64,000 nucleotides of DNA from Massiliimalia massiliensis (GTDB lineage Bacteria > Bacillota > Clostridia > Oscillospirales > Ruminococcaceae): contig NZ_FUHT01000003.1 of NCBI RefSeq assembly GCF_900155615.1, positions 124,001 through 188,000 of the forward strand, read 5' to 3'. Positions 17,139-26,437 of this stretch are shown piece by piece (position 1 is the stretch's first letter; each line of letters starts with the position of its first letter). The notes below the pieces were generated by a model. That model was not told where the DNA came from. It was given only the letters and a program-made list of their open reading frames with translations, and did no database searches. Both the position numbers and the translations under genes were made by a program.

Positions 17139-17579
17139 ATGAAAATACTGAATGAAGCGAATATTAATTTTTTAAGCCGCTCCTCCAATGAGAGCTATGC
17201 CCGTATGGCAACAGCCGGTTTTTTTGCACAGCTCGACCCCACGGTAGACGAGATCAGCGATATTAAAACGGCCGTTTCGGAAGCGGTAACAAACTGTATT
17301 GTCCACGCTTACCGAAATACGCTGGGAAAGGTATACCTAACAGTACGGATCCTGGAGGATCGGACGGCATACATAAAAATACGGGATCGTGGATGCGGGA
17401 TTGACGATATCAAACAGGCAATGGAGCCGATGTTTACAACGGCAAAACAGGAAGAACGCGCGGGGCTGGGATTTGCAGTCATGCAGGCGTTTATGGATAA
17501 GGTAACGGTTCGGTCTGCACCCGAAAAAGGAACCACAGTTGTGATGATGAAAAAGTTGCAGGCGCGCGGCGATGATTAA
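17139..17579 (+). CDS. spoIIAB: Anti-sigma F factor SpoIIAB (serine kinase)
   Basis: A 146-residue GHKL-fold ATPase that holds sigma-F inactive and phosphorylates SpoIIAA. The N box is KTAVSEAVTNCIVHAYRN, the G1 region is IRDRGCGIDDIKQAMEPMFT and the G2/lid region is ERAGLGFAVMQAFMDKV. Length is normal. Its last 8 bases overlap sigF, which suggests translational coupling. Confidence 0.95.
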   Translation: MKILNEANINFLSRSSNESYARMATAGFFAQLDPTVDEISDIKTAVSEAVTNCIVHAYRNTLGKVYLTVRILEDRTAYIKIRDRGCGIDDIKQAMEPMFTTAKQEERAGLGFAVMQAFMDKVTVRSAPEKGTTVVMMKKLQARGDD

Positions 17580-18243
17580 AAGCAAAGCGGAGCGCGATGA
17601 CTTTGCTGAGAAAAATCTGGGATTGGTTCATCTATGTGTCAAACGCTTTAAGGGCCGGGGAATTGAATACGACGATCTTTATTCCGCCGGCTGTGTGGGA
17701 CTCATCAAAGCGATTGACGCCTTTGATGAGGAACGGGGCGTTCAATTTTCAACCTATGCGGTTCCGGTGATTTTGGGAGAGATTAAACGTCTATTCCGTG
17801 ACGGCGGGGCAATTAAGGTCAGCCGCAGCCTGAAGGAGCTGTCGCTGAAGGTAGTGCGGGAAAAGGAGAAATTCATTAAGGAAAATTCCCGTGATCCACA
17901 GCTCTCAGAGCTTAGCGAGCGGCTGGGCGCAGCGGAGGAAGAGATCGTAGAAGCACTGAACGTCAGCAGTCCGCCGGTTTCTCTGACCGATGAGGATGAA
18001 TCAGGGGAAGGGCGGCAGCTTGATATCAGGGTGGAAAACCATGAGGAACAGATTGCCGAACTGCTGTCGCTTAAGGAAGTGGTGAACAGCCTGGAAAGCC
18101 GTGACCGCAGGCTGATTATCCTGCGTTATCTCCGGGGAAAAACACAGACAGAAACAGCGAAGGAGTTATCGATGACACAGGTGCAGGTGTCAAGGCGGGA
18201 AAAAAAGATTTTGACTGCATTGCGCGAAAAGCTGTTGGAATAA
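17572..18243 (+). CDS. sigF: RNA polymerase sporulation sigma factor SigF
   Basis: A 223-residue sigma factor, the first forespore-specific one in sporulation. Region 2 has EYDDLYSAGCVGLIKAIDAF and FSTYAVPVILGEIKRLFRDG, a SigF/SigB/SigG-group feature. Region 3 has SRSLKELSLKV and region 4 has TQTETAKELSMTQVQVSRRE. Its ATG lies inside the end of spoIIAB (8-base overlap). It ends the operon; the convergent folC gene lies 46 bases beyond. Confidence 0.95.
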   Translation: MIKSKAERDDFAEKNLGLVHLCVKRFKGRGIEYDDLYSAGCVGLIKAIDAFDEERGVQFSTYAVPVILGEIKRLFRDGGAIKVSRSLKELSLKVVREKEKFIKENSRDPQLSELSERLGAAEEEIVEALNVSSPPVSLTDEDESGEGRQLDIRVENHEEQIAELLSLKEVVNSLESRDRRLIILRYLRGKTQTETAKELSMTQVQVSRREKKILTALREKLLE

Positions 18244-18282
18244 AAAATAGGAGCAGGCCTGCGGTAAGACGCGGCCTGCTCC
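18243..18282 (-). terminator. Intrinsic terminator of folC
   Basis: GGAGCAGGCC (18250-18259) pairs with GGCCTGCTCC (18273-18282). On the minus strand the stem is followed by TATTTTTTA, so it ends folC transcription. It may also stop sigF transcripts. Confidence 0.8.
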
Positions 18283-18289
18283 TGCTATG

Positions 18290-19564
18290 TCACAGCCTGT
18301 TTTTTATGATGGGGATCATCTCTCCCGCGAGGAAAAAGGAACCGCAGACGATAATATAGTCCTGCTCGCCTGAACGGTCTAACGCTGTCTGAAAAGCTTC
18401 CGATAAATTACGGATCACAGAAACAGAGGGACAGACTCCTTCTGCCAGCTCCGCCAGCAGCTCCGGCCGGACTGCCCTGGGGTTTTGTATCGGCACACAG
18501 ATCACCTCGTCCGCTTGCCGGCAGACAGCCTGCAGGGAATGTCCGTAATCCTTATCCGCCATCATCCCGACAATCAGGTTTTTTTTCTGCTGGATCATTT
18601 GGAGAGTTTGGGAAAGCGCCTGCAGCCCCTCCGGGTTATGCGCGCCGTCCACGACGACTACCGGGTTTTGCCGCAAAATCTGAAACCGCGCGGAAAAGCG
18701 GGTTTCCTTCAAGCCTTCTGTTATGGCGGAGCCAGGAAGGACAAAACCTTTCTGTCGAAGCAGCTCCATCGTTTGGATAACCGTAACTGCATTGTAAACC
18801 TGATGCGCTCCTACCAGGGAGATTTCATAGGTCTTCCCTGCATAGAAAAAAGCGGAGCCGGTTAGGTCGGAACGTATAATCTGCACTTGATTGGGATTTG
18901 CGAGATGAAGCCGGCTGCCGGTTTTTGCACACTGCTCCATCAGGACGGCAATCGCGTCCAGATGCTGCCTGGGGTAACAGACGCAGTCTGAATTTGGCTT
19001 GATGATGCCGGCCTTTTTGGCCGCGATTTCTTCAATTGTATCTCCAAGAACTCTGGTATGATCCAGGGAAATGGAGGTGATAATCTCCGCAAGCGGCGTT
19101 TTGATCACATTAGTAGAATCGTGTATCCCCCCCAGGCCGACCTCCAGGCAGACGATATTGCAGCCCTTGCTGAGAAAATACAGGAAGCCGATGGCGGTCA
19201 CCACGTCAAATTCATTGACGAATTGGTTCCTGGTCTTCATTTCCTCTAGTATTGGCCGGAGTGCCTCTACCAGCGCGGCCAGCTCCTGCTGTGAAATCAT
19301 TTCTCCATCCACCTGAAACCGTTCGCGGAAATCGACGACATAGGGAGAGGTAAAGACCCCGCAGCGGTAGCCGGACAGGGTGAGTATCTTTGCGCACATC
19401 GTCACAGTGGAACCTTTTCCGTTTGTGCCGGCCACATGGATGAATTTGAGCTGATCCTGCGGATTTCCCAGCGCGTTCAGCAATGGGAGAAGCCGGTCAA
19501 GCTCCGGGTTGGGGACAAAGGGGCGGAAGGAATGGATATATTCGAGCGCCTGGGAATAGGTCAT
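18290..19564 (-). CDS. folC: Dihydrofolate synthase/folylpolyglutamate synthase
   Basis: A 424-residue Mur-ligase-type enzyme that adds glutamate to dihydropteroate and folates using ATP. HVAGTNGKGSTVTMCAKIL is the P loop, followed by GVFTSPYVVDFRERF, EVGLGGIHDSTNVI and SLDHTRVLGDTIEEIAAKKA. The C-terminal domain has VVVDGAHNPEGLQAL and GSFFLAGEM. AGGAGG precedes the ATG. It follows valS by 67 bases on the minus strand, an arrangement common in Firmicutes, so the two are probably cotranscribed. Confidence 0.94.
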   Translation of the reverse strand: MTYSQALEYIHSFRPFVPNPELDRLLPLLNALGNPQDQLKFIHVAGTNGKGSTVTMCAKILTLSGYRCGVFTSPYVVDFRERFQVDGEMISQQELAALVEALRPILEEMKTRNQFVNEFDVVTAIGFLYFLSKGCNIVCLEVGLGGIHDSTNVIKTPLAEIITSISLDHTRVLGDTIEEIAAKKAGIIKPNSDCVCYPRQHLDAIAVLMEQCAKTGSRLHLANPNQVQIIRSDLTGSAFFYAGKTYEISLVGAHQVYNAVTVIQTMELLRQKGFVLPGSAITEGLKETRFSARFQILRQNPVVVVDGAHNPEGLQALSQTLQMIQQKKNLIVGMMADKDYGHSLQAVCRQADEVICVPIQNPRAVRPELLAELAEGVCPSVSVIRNLSEAFQTALDRSGEQDYIIVCGSFFLAGEMIPIIKNRL

Positions 19565-19594
19565 AAGAGATCCCTCCTGTTATCCTGAAAGATA

Positions 19595-19626
19595 CCCCCA
19601 TCCTGATTTGGGATGGGGGCTGGTTT
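19595..19626. other. Hairpin between valS and folC
   Basis: CCCCCATCC pairs with GGATGGGGG. The T run lies on the plus strand, so on the minus-strand valS-folC transcript this is a strong hairpin without a terminator tail. It may reduce folC expression relative to valS. Confidence 0.5.
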
Positions 19627-19631
19627 TTTAC

Positions 19632-22253
19632 TTAGCTGAGTGCCTGGAGGCTTTCCAGAATCTTAGCCATTCTTTCCTCGGCGCGGGAGAGCTTTTCCCG
19701 TTCCTGCTCTACGATATTGGCAGGAGCCTTGGAAACAAATTTTTCATTGGAAAGCTTCCCGGAAAGCATTTTGATATCTTTTTCACAGCTTGCCTTTTCA
19801 CGGTTTAAGCGTTCCAGCTCTTTTTCTTTATCAATCAGATCCTCCATTGGCAGGAAGATTCTCGCATCGTTAGTGATAACCTGAACCGCGCCGTCAATCA
19901 TCCATTCTGATCCAACCTGCAGGTCGGAAGCGGAGGCGAGCTTTTCAAAGAACGGCTTGCAGCCGGCAAACAAATCCTGATAGTCGGTCGCAACATAAAC
20001 AGCCGCTTTCCGGCTTGGCGGAACGTTCTTTTCCGCTCGGGCGTTGCGGATGCCTTTGATGGCGTCCATAATCCGTTCAAAATCTCTTTCCTCATCGACA
20101 AAGCTGAGGGAATCAAGATATTGCGGCCATGCGGAAACCATGATGCTTTCCGCATCATTCGGGATCGCCTGCCAGATTTCTTCTGTAATAAACGGCATGA
20201 ACGGGTGGAGCAGCTTCAGGCAGTTTGCCATGATATAAACCAGGACCTTCTGGGCATTGACCGCGGTTTCTCCTCCGGCCTGAATTCTCGTTTTGGTCAG
20301 CTCAATATACCAGTCGCAGAGATAGTCCCAGATAAAGTCGTATACCTTGGAAGCCGCGATTCCGAGTTCAAATTTATCAAGGTTTTCCGTTACCTCTTTG
20401 ACGAGATTGTTGTATTTGCTCAGAACCCATTTGTCCTCCAGAGTCAAAACGGCGGGCAGCTCGGGCCTGGTGATCTCGTCGGAAAGGTTCATTAAAATAA
20501 ACCGGGTCGCGTTCCAGAGCTTGTTCGCGAAGTTCCGCGCCGCTTTTACCTTGTCTTCGGAATAACGCAGGTCATTTCCGGGGCTGTTGCCGCTCGCCAG
20601 CATATAGCGCAGCGCGTCGGCGCCGTATTCGTCGATGACCTCCAGAGGATCGATCCCGTTGCCGAGGGATTTGGACATCTTCCGGCCCTGCTCGTCCCGA
20701 ACCAGCCCATGGATCAGTACAGTATTGAACGGAACCGTTCCGGTGTGCTCCACTGCGGAGAAGATCATCCGGGCAACCCAGAAGAAGATGATATCATAGC
20801 CAGTGACAAGGGTATTGGTCGGGTAAAAATATTTGAGGTCCTCTGTTCGTTCCGGCCAGCCAAGTGTGGAGAAAGGCCAGAGCGCAGAGGAAAACCAGGT
20901 GTCGAGCGTATCCTCATCCTGATGGAAGGAGGTGCAGCCGCATTTCGGACAGATGTGGGGTTCTTCCTTGGCGACGACAGTTTCGCCGCATTGGGCACAG
21001 TAATAAGCGGGAATTCGATGTCCCCACCAGAGCTGACGGGAAATACACCAGTCCTTGATGTTTTCCATCCAGTGATAATAAATCTTGTCAAAGCGTTCAG
21101 GGACAAATTTGGCTTCACCGCGTTTCACCGCTTCAATGGCGGGCTTTGCAAGCGGCTCCATCTTCACAAACCACTGTTTGGAAACACGGGGCTCTACTGT
21201 GGTAGAGCAGCGGTAGCATTCGCCGACGTTGTGGTCGTGATCCTCTACCTTTACCAGGTAGCCGCCCTCTTCCAGATCGGCGACAATCGCTTTTCGCGCT
21301 TCATACCGTTCCATGCCGGCATACTTTCCGCAGTCATCGGTCATGTGGGCGTCATCGGTCATCACGTTGATTACAGGCAGATTATGGCGCAGGCCGACCT
21401 CAAAGTCATTCGGGTCATGCGCCGGGGTGATCTTTACCACGCCGGTTCCGAATTCCATATCAACATAATCATCGGCGACAACCGGGATTTCCCGGCCGAC
21501 CAGCGGCAGGGTCAGCGTTTTGCCCACCAGATGCCGGTATCGTTCATCCTCCGGATTTACCGCGACGGCAGTATCTCCGAGCATAGTTTCCGGGCGGGTG
21601 GTCGCAAGCTCCAGCCAACCGGAGCCGTCTGTTAAGGGATAGCGCAGATGCCAGAAATGGCCGTGCTGTTCGGAATATTCCACTTCAGCGTCAGAGATCG
21701 AGGTCAGGCAGTGCGGACACCAGTTGATGATTCGCTCACCCTGATAAATCAATCCTTTTTCATACAAACGGACAAATACTTCTTTTACCGCCTCCGAGCA
21801 GCCTTCATCCAGGGTAAAGCGTTCTCTCGACCAGTCGCAGGAAGAACCGAGCTTCTTGAGCTGTTCTACAATCCTTCCGCCATACTGGCGTTTCCAGTCC
21901 CAGGCGCGCTCCAAAAAGCCGTCGCGTCCCAAATCCTCCTTGCTGATCCCCTCTTTGCGCATTGCCTCTACAATTTTTGCTTCGGTTGCGATAGAAGCGT
22001 GGTCAGTGCCCGGCACCCAGAGCGCGGAATAGCCCTGGAGCCGTTTGTAACGGATCAGGATGTCCTGCAGCGTTTCATCCAGGGCGTGCCCCATATGAAG
22101 CTGTCCGGTAATATTGGGCGGCGGGATTACAATGGTATAGGGTTCTTTTTTTGGATCGGGCTCAGCCTTAAAATAGCCGCCGTCCTGCCAGAACTGATAG
22201 ATACGGTCTTCAAATTCTTTTGGTGCATAAACTTTTTCCAATGTTTTTTTCAT
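19632..22253 (-). CDS. valS: Valyl-tRNA synthetase
   Basis: An 873-residue class I synthetase that charges tRNA-Val and edits threonine. [20 protein letters not shown] is the HIGH motif and [20 protein letters not shown] the KMSKS loop. A CP1 editing domain ([20 protein letters not shown]) and a zinc-ribbon-like CAQCGE...CPKCGC segment are present. The C-terminal coiled coil ([19 protein letters not shown]) is typical of ValS. AGGAGG precedes the ATG. Expression is controlled by the T-box leader directly upstream. Confidence 0.97.
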   Translation of the reverse strand: MKKTLEKVYAPKEFEDRIYQFWQDGGYFKAEPDPKKEPYTIVIPPPNITGQLHMGHALDETLQDILIRYKRLQGYSALWVPGTDHASIATEAKIVEAMRKEGISKEDLGRDGFLERAWDWKRQYGGRIVEQLKKLGSSCDWSRERFTLDEGCSEAVKEVFVRLYEKGLIYQGERIINWCPHCLTSISDAEVEYSEQHGHFWHLRYPLTDGSGWLELATTRPETMLGDTAVAVNPEDERYRHLVGKTLTLPLVGREIPVVADDYVDMEFGTGVVKITPAHDPNDFEVGLRHNLPVINVMTDDAHMTDDCGKYAGMERYEARKAIVADLEEGGYLVKVEDHDHNVGECYRCSTTVEPRVSKQWFVKMEPLAKPAIEAVKRGEAKFVPERFDKIYYHWMENIKDWCISRQLWWGHRIPAYYCAQCGETVVAKEEPHICPKCGCTSFHQDEDTLDTWFSSALWPFSTLGWPERTEDLKYFYPTNTLVTGYDIIFFWVARMIFSAVEHTGTVPFNTVLIHGLVRDEQGRKMSKSLGNGIDPLEVIDEYGADALRYMLASGNSPGNDLRYSEDKVKAARNFANKLWNATRFILMNLSDEITRPELPAVLTLEDKWVLSKYNNLVKEVTENLDKFELGIAASKVYDFIWDYLCDWYIELTKTRIQAGGETAVNAQKVLVYIMANCLKLLHPFMPFITEEIWQAIPNDAESIMVSAWPQYLDSLSFVDEERDFERIMDAIKGIRNARAEKNVPPSRKAAVYVATDYQDLFAGCKPFFEKLASASDLQVGSEWMIDGAVQVITNDARIFLPMEDLIDKEKELERLNREKASCEKDIKMLSGKLSNEKFVSKAPANIVEQEREKLSRAEERMAKILESLQALS

Positions 22254-22580
22254 GAGGTTTCCTCCTGCTTGCAGTTTCGTCAGACTTCAGGCAAAATAAA
22301 CATCCGCCCGAAGCACAGTGTGCTCAGGGCGGATGTGAAAAATCCGTGGTACCACCTGAATTCGGGGCGATTCTACCCCGCGCTCATCCACACCGGAACG
22401 CCTCCGATGTGATTCCCGTTAACGGCGGGCTTTCCGGCGTCGCTTACTCAGGAGTTCAGCGATACAGCTCCGAGGCTACCTTTGATTCTTCCGTCACGGA
22501 AACTTCCAGCACCCGTTTCCTCTCTTGGCTTCCGGTAAGAATCTACTCCTCCTCATCACAGCTTTTCTGTTTCAGATATT
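22254..22580 (-). promoter_or_regulatory. T-box riboswitch (valine, GUA specifier) of valS
   Basis: On the minus strand the leader contains AGGTGGTACCACGGA (22342-22356), the conserved T-box that pairs with the tRNA end. Stem I has the AGTA motif, AGAGAG and GGGTGCTGGAAG. After the distal stem, the specifier loop reads AAAGGTAGCC, placing a GUA (valine) codon at 22477-22479. The terminator stem (22300-22336, ACATCCGCCC with GGGCGGATGT) is followed by TTATTTT. Uncharged tRNA-Val should favour the antiterminator and allow valS expression. Confidence 0.93.
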
Positions 22581-22586
22581 TTCTTA

Positions 22587-22615
22587 ATTATATCATGAAG
22601 CGGATGGGCTTGCAA
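22587..22615 (-). promoter_or_regulatory. Promoter of the valS T-box transcript
   Basis: On the minus strand TTGCAA (22615-22610) and TATAAT (22592-22587) are exactly 17 bases apart. The predicted start near 22580 fits the beginning of the T-box leader. Confidence 0.8.
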
Positions 22616-22665
22616 GGGGGCAAAACGGCGAAAACGGGGTGTTTGTCCCTCCGGGTTATTGTATA

Positions 22666-22890
22666 TTATTTGCCTTTTCCCTTTTTCTGATGGTCAAGCG
22701 CGGCACCGATGCTAATGCCCAGAGCCATACCAATGGAGATTCCAATGGCAAGCTGGTCAAAAATAATTCCGAAAGCAACGCCAAAACAGAGACCAAGACT
22801 CGTGCCCATGGACAGGTAGTTTGTTTCTTCCTCTTTTTTCGGCTCGTTTTTTTCTTTCTGTACAGATTGGTTGTTTTCTTCTTGTTGCAT
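22666..22890 (-). CDS. Small Gly-rich membrane protein
   Basis: A 74-residue protein. The first 28 residues are hydrophilic and rich in Gln, Glu and Lys. Then come two membrane-spanning stretches with glycine every few residues (SLGLCFGVAFGIIFDQ and IGISIGMALGISIGAALD), and a Lys-rich end. Glycine-zipper-like repeats suggest tight helix packing or oligomerisation. GGGGGAG precedes the ATG. It lies between rqcH and the valS leader. Function is unknown; short proteins of this kind occur in many Firmicutes. Confidence 0.72.
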   Translation of the reverse strand: MQQEENNQSVQKEKNEPKKEEETNYLSMGTSLGLCFGVAFGIIFDQLAIGISIGMALGISIGAALDHQKKGKGK

Positions 22891-22931
22891 CAGCAGAACT
22901 CCCCCGTTTTATTGTTGAAAAGATGACGCTT

Positions 22932-24689
22932 TTAGTTTTTCACCAAAAGCTGTTCCGCCAAAGCCGGGTCAGGCGTTACGTATACTGTTTGGTAATCAGT
23001 AAAGATCACCATGCCCGGTTTTGCGCCGTTCGGCTTTTTCACATACCGGACAAGGGTGTAATCCACCGGAACCTTAGCCGAATCCCGCGCCTTGGAATTG
23101 TAGGCGGCGATGACGGCCGCTTCCTCAATGGTGCGGTTTGGAATTTCCTTCCCGTCCGCCACCACGATGACATGCGAACCCGCAATCCGCTGCGTATGCA
23201 GCCAGAGATCGTAATTATGCGCCGTTTTTAGGGTTAGCTTATCGTTTTGACGGTTATTTCTCCCGCACAGGATGGTAAAGCCGTCGGACGACCGGTATTG
23301 AAGCGGAGGAAGGGGGCGGAGCATCTTGTTTTTGTTTCGATAGTTTTTCAGATACCCCTGCTCTGTCAGCTCCTCCCGGATTTCCAGCAGCTCGCTTTCC
23401 CCGGTTGTTCTGGTAACCGCGTCAAAGATGCTGTCCAGGTATATCAGCTCCTGCTCTGATTTGGCGATCAGCTCCAGCAGCTTTTCCTCGGCGGTTTTTG
23501 CCTTGCGGTATTCGGTATAGTATTTCTGGGCATTCTGCGCCGGGGTCAGGGCTTCGTCGAGCGGGATGGTAACCTCTGCGCAGTTCTCGTCATAGAAATT
23601 TTGCACTGTAACGAAACGGTCGCCCCTGCGGAAAGCCCACAGGTTTGCGTTTAGAAGGTCTCCGTAAATTTTATGGGTTTCCCGGTTTTCCGAGGCGGAC
23701 AGTTCACGATGCTGGATATCCAGCTTTCTGGTAATCCGTTCTGTGGTATTCACCAGCAGTTTTAGCAGATCATGGGAGCGCTGCTTCATCCGCTCTACCC
23801 GGTCACGCTCGGAGAAAAAGTGGTCGAGCAGTTCGCCTGCCGTCGGATAGCTGGATTTTTGCAGGTAGGAGCCGTACTGTTCAATGGGGATTAGGGTAAA
23901 GTCCTTGGGCTTTCCTTTTTCGGAAACCATGGTGAATTGCTCTGTATGGCTTTGCACCCTCTCCCGGATCGCTTCAATCCGTTCAAACATCCGGTTCATC
24001 CGGAAGTTGGAAACCTCGTTTTTCATCAGATCGATTCCGCCGGTTGCATAGTAGGCGATCTCCCTTGAAAGGATAGGGGATACGCCGGAATAAACCTGCA
24101 TAATCGCCTTTGCAAAATCCTGGTTTTTGGCAGCCTGAAACGCTGCTGACGCTTCCTCCCGGGTCGCGGTAAAAAAGTTCAGCTTGTCCTGCGCTGGCGG
24201 AAGCGTGTATTTCATGCCGGGCAGAATCGGGCGGACGCTGGACATTTCGTCGGTGATCCGCTTGACCGCGTCGATGATTTTGCCCTCCTGGTTGATCAGG
24301 ATAATATTGGAGTGCCGTCCCATGATTTCCACTGCAATGGTCATAACCACCAGATCGCCCAGTTCGTTTACTGTTTCAAAATCCAAAAACAGGATTCGGT
24401 CACTTCCGAGCTGACGAAGTGCGACAAGCTTTGCGGTGCTGAGATGTTTGCGCAGAAGCATACAGAACATCGGCGGGGATTTGGGATTTTCCAGTTGGAT
24501 GGTGGTGAAGTGAAGGCGCGGGCTGTTTGCCGATGCGCTCATCAGTAATTTGACACTTCCGCCCCTGAACCGCAGAGTGATTATAATTTCCTCTTTCGAG
24601 GGCTGATAAATTCGGTCTACCCGGCTGTTTAACGCTTTTTCCTCGATTTCATGCCGGATAGAAGCAAGAAAGATTCCATCTAATGCCAC
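22932..24689 (-). CDS. rqcH: Ribosome quality control factor RqcH (NFACT family)
   Basis: A 585-residue NFACT protein, formerly annotated as fibronectin-binding protein. In Bacillus it binds stalled 50S subunits and directs C-terminal alanine tailing of incomplete chains. The NFACT-N domain starts ALDGIFLASIRHEIEEKALN and has RVDRIYQPSKEEIIITLRF in two parts. A central coiled coil and the NFACT-R segment LWLHTQRIAGSHVIV follow. GTG at 24689, 7 bases after AGAGGAG, gives the usual N terminus; a longer frame to 24722 is unlikely. It follows nif3 by 64 bases. Confidence 0.92.
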   Translation of the reverse strand: MALDGIFLASIRHEIEEKALNSRVDRIYQPSKEEIIITLRFRGGSVKLLMSASANSPRLHFTTIQLENPKSPPMFCMLLRKHLSTAKLVALRQLGSDRILFLDFETVNELGDLVVMTIAVEIMGRHSNIILINQEGKIIDAVKRITDEMSSVRPILPGMKYTLPPAQDKLNFFTATREEASAAFQAAKNQDFAKAIMQVYSGVSPILSREIAYYATGGIDLMKNEVSNFRMNRMFERIEAIRERVQSHTEQFTMVSEKGKPKDFTLIPIEQYGSYLQKSSYPTAGELLDHFFSERDRVERMKQRSHDLLKLLVNTTERITRKLDIQHRELSASENRETHKIYGDLLNANLWAFRRGDRFVTVQNFYDENCAEVTIPLDEALTPAQNAQKYYTEYRKAKTAEEKLLELIAKSEQELIYLDSIFDAVTRTTGESELLEIREELTEQGYLKNYRNKNKMLRPLPPLQYRSSDGFTILCGRNNRQNDKLTLKTAHNYDLWLHTQRIAGSHVIVVADGKEIPNRTIEEAAVIAAYNSKARDSAKVPVDYTLVRYVKKPNGAKPGMVIFTDYQTVYVTPDPALAEQLLVKN

Positions 24690-24753
24690 GTTTGTTCTCC
24701 TCTTTGATCGTGATAGAATCAAAACGGGCGGGATGAATCCCCACCCGTTTTCC

Positions 24754-25503
24754 TTATACTACCTTGACAATATTTTCTGTACTCAATAAAATTGGCTGGA
24801 AGCCGCAAAATGTTTCAATCCGTTTTCCGAGAGATTCAAAGATTACGTTTTCGGAATCAAAATGATTTGCCTCAATCAGGTTGACACCGAGGTTTTTGGC
24901 CTCGATAAACAGATCCAGTTTTAGATCTCCGGTAATAAAGGTATCGATGTCGCATGCCATCACTTCCCGGAACATTCCGGCACCGCAGCCGGAAATATAA
25001 GCGACCTTTTGAGCCGGTTTTCCGCAGTCTAGATAACGCACACTCTGCGCGCCAAGCGAAGCCTTGATGAGCTTTGCATATTCCGGTACCGGCAGAGGGC
25101 TTTCCAGATTCCCAATCCGTCCCAGGTCGTCCAGGCAGAGGGGGGAAGCAACGTTCTGAAGATGGTAATATTCTGCCAGAACAGTGTTGATTCCAAACTG
25201 CGCCTTATCGAGATTGGTATGCGCGCTGATAACCGAGATTCCATTGCGGATCAGGCGGTATACCGGATGGTTGGCGCAGATCCGTTTCATTGCGTTGAAG
25301 ATGACCGGATGGTGGGTCAGAATCAGATTGATTCCTTTATCCAATGCCTTATCAATAATTTCGTTAGTGATGTCCAGTGCCATCCCGATTTTGGTGACCT
25401 CCTGCTCCATATCGCCTACAATCAGGCCGCAGTTGTCAAAGTCCTCCGCCCGTTCGAACGGTGCGAATTCGTCCATAAACCGGTAAATATCTTTTACCTT
25501 CAT
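24754..25503 (-). CDS. Nif3-like dinuclear metal-centre protein (YqfO family)
   Basis: A 249-residue Nif3/GTP cyclohydrolase I type 2-like protein that forms a toroidal hexamer with two metals per subunit. Seen are EDFDNCGLIVGD, LILTHHPVIF (metal-binding His pair), ISAHTNLDKAQFGIN and LIEANHFDSENVIFESL. The molecular role remains unclear. The ATG at 25503 gives the usual start VKDIYRFMDEFAPFE; the longer frame to 25560 adds unlikely residues. It lies downstream of trmK, the same order as yqfN-yqfO in Bacillus, but with an unusually long gap. Confidence 0.92.
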   Translation of the reverse strand: MKVKDIYRFMDEFAPFERAEDFDNCGLIVGDMEQEVTKIGMALDITNEIIDKALDKGINLILTHHPVIFNAMKRICANHPVYRLIRNGISVISAHTNLDKAQFGINTVLAEYYHLQNVASPLCLDDLGRIGNLESPLPVPEYAKLIKASLGAQSVRYLDCGKPAQKVAYISGCGAGMFREVMACDIDTFITGDLKLDLFIEAKNLGVNLIEANHFDSENVIFESLGKRIETFCGFQPILLSTENIVKVV

Positions 25504-25750
25504 GTAACCACTTCTTTCTTCTATCAATCCAAATGATGTTCTGTTTTTTCCGCCGGACAAATCTCCTGAGAGCCGGCGCTGCCGTGATATAAACGCCGAT
25601 GCTTCAGCAGGAGGGATTGCATTCCGATGATAGCGTCTCGGACATACGGGAGATTTTCCAATTTTGCCTTTGCAAAACGGCGGGCCTGCTTTTGGCGCCG
25701 GGGGAAACTCCCTGGAGTAAATGTTTTATTTGCTCCATTATAACACGTTT
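25504..25750 (-). other. Long untranslated leader between trmK and nif3
   Basis: About 247 bases without a credible gene. A minus-strand promoter (25737-25765) would give a leader of about 225 bases. Hairpins visible on the minus strand include GGAG...CTCC right at the start and TTTTGC-aaag-GCAAAA. No known RNA family was recognised. Confidence 0.4.
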
Positions 25751-25765
25751 CTAGCCGTTTGGCAA
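25737..25765 (-). promoter_or_regulatory. Internal promoter for nif3-rqcH
   Basis: On the minus strand TTGCCA (25765-25760) and TATAAT (25742-25737) are 17 bases apart. The -35 box lies inside the end of trmK. Confidence 0.65.
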
Positions 25766-26431
25766 AAAACGCCTGATTTGCTCCGCCAAGCGTTGATACT
25801 GCTCAGCCATATCCTTGACCGAGGCGGAACGGCGGTAACCGGCTGCAATTTTTTCCAGCCGTTTTGCTTGATAGAGCAGGTAGCCGTCCCGGTCGGGACA
25901 ATTACTCTCCGGGATTTTCCCGATCAGGGCAAAGAGCTCGTCAGCCGGGTTTGGCCTGCCGCACCACCTGCACAGCAGCACAGTATAATAATGCCCCTTT
26001 TCAAAGACCGGTTTTTCCTGCAGGATTTCATATCCCTGCGCACAGAGGGTTTCCCGCAGGTAGGGAATCTGCGTCATGGGCTGAAGAATCAGGTGCTTTT
26101 CAGCGCTGCGAAGCCAGGGACAGCCCAGCACGATTCGGCAGATCAGTTCACCGCCCATTCCGGCAATGACAATGTCGTCCGCCTCCTGTTCTGATATCTG
26201 TGCAAGCCCGTCGGACAGTACCGTACGGATAGAAGAACCGAGTCCCTGTTCTGTAATATGCTTTCGGGCGGAGGCAAGCGGCCGCTCATTTACGTCCGCG
26301 GCGATGACCTGGGATGTGATCCCGTTTTTGACCAGATAGCAGGGCAGATAGGCGTGGTCCGTTCCCACATCGCAGACCTTTGTACCTGGGCGAACCAGTT
26401 CAGCGCAGGCGGTTAACCGAAGATCGAGCAA
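25751..26431 (-). CDS. trmK: tRNA (adenine-22-N1)-methyltransferase TrmK
   Basis: A 226-residue SAM-dependent methyltransferase of the TrmK family, which modifies A22 of tRNA. It begins LDLRLTACAELVRPGTKVCD, with the SAM motif DVGTDHAYLPCYLVK, AADVNERPLASARKHI and the catalytic-site DDIVIAGMGGELICRIV. The start is TTG, with AAGGATG overlapping the end of the MFS gene (6-base gap), so the two are translationally linked. Its genomic neighbour nif3 is conserved in Firmicutes. Confidence 0.92.
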   Translation of the reverse strand: MLDLRLTACAELVRPGTKVCDVGTDHAYLPCYLVKNGITSQVIAADVNERPLASARKHITEQGLGSSIRTVLSDGLAQISEQEADDIVIAGMGGELICRIVLGCPWLRSAEKHLILQPMTQIPYLRETLCAQGYEILQEKPVFEKGHYYTVLLCRWCGRPNPADELFALIGKIPESNCPDRDGYLLYQAKRLEKIAAGYRRSASVKDMAEQYQRLAEQIRRFLPNG

Positions 26432-26437
26432 ATAAAA

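Noticed and set aside
19058-21635. Long plus-strand frames, including one of 308 codons
   Set aside because: They lie opposite folC and valS; antisense frames caused by codon bias in clearly real genes.
25604-25736. 44-codon minus-strand frame in the nif3 leader
   Set aside because: Its ATG abuts the -10 box, so the mRNA would lack the start codon or a ribosome-binding site.
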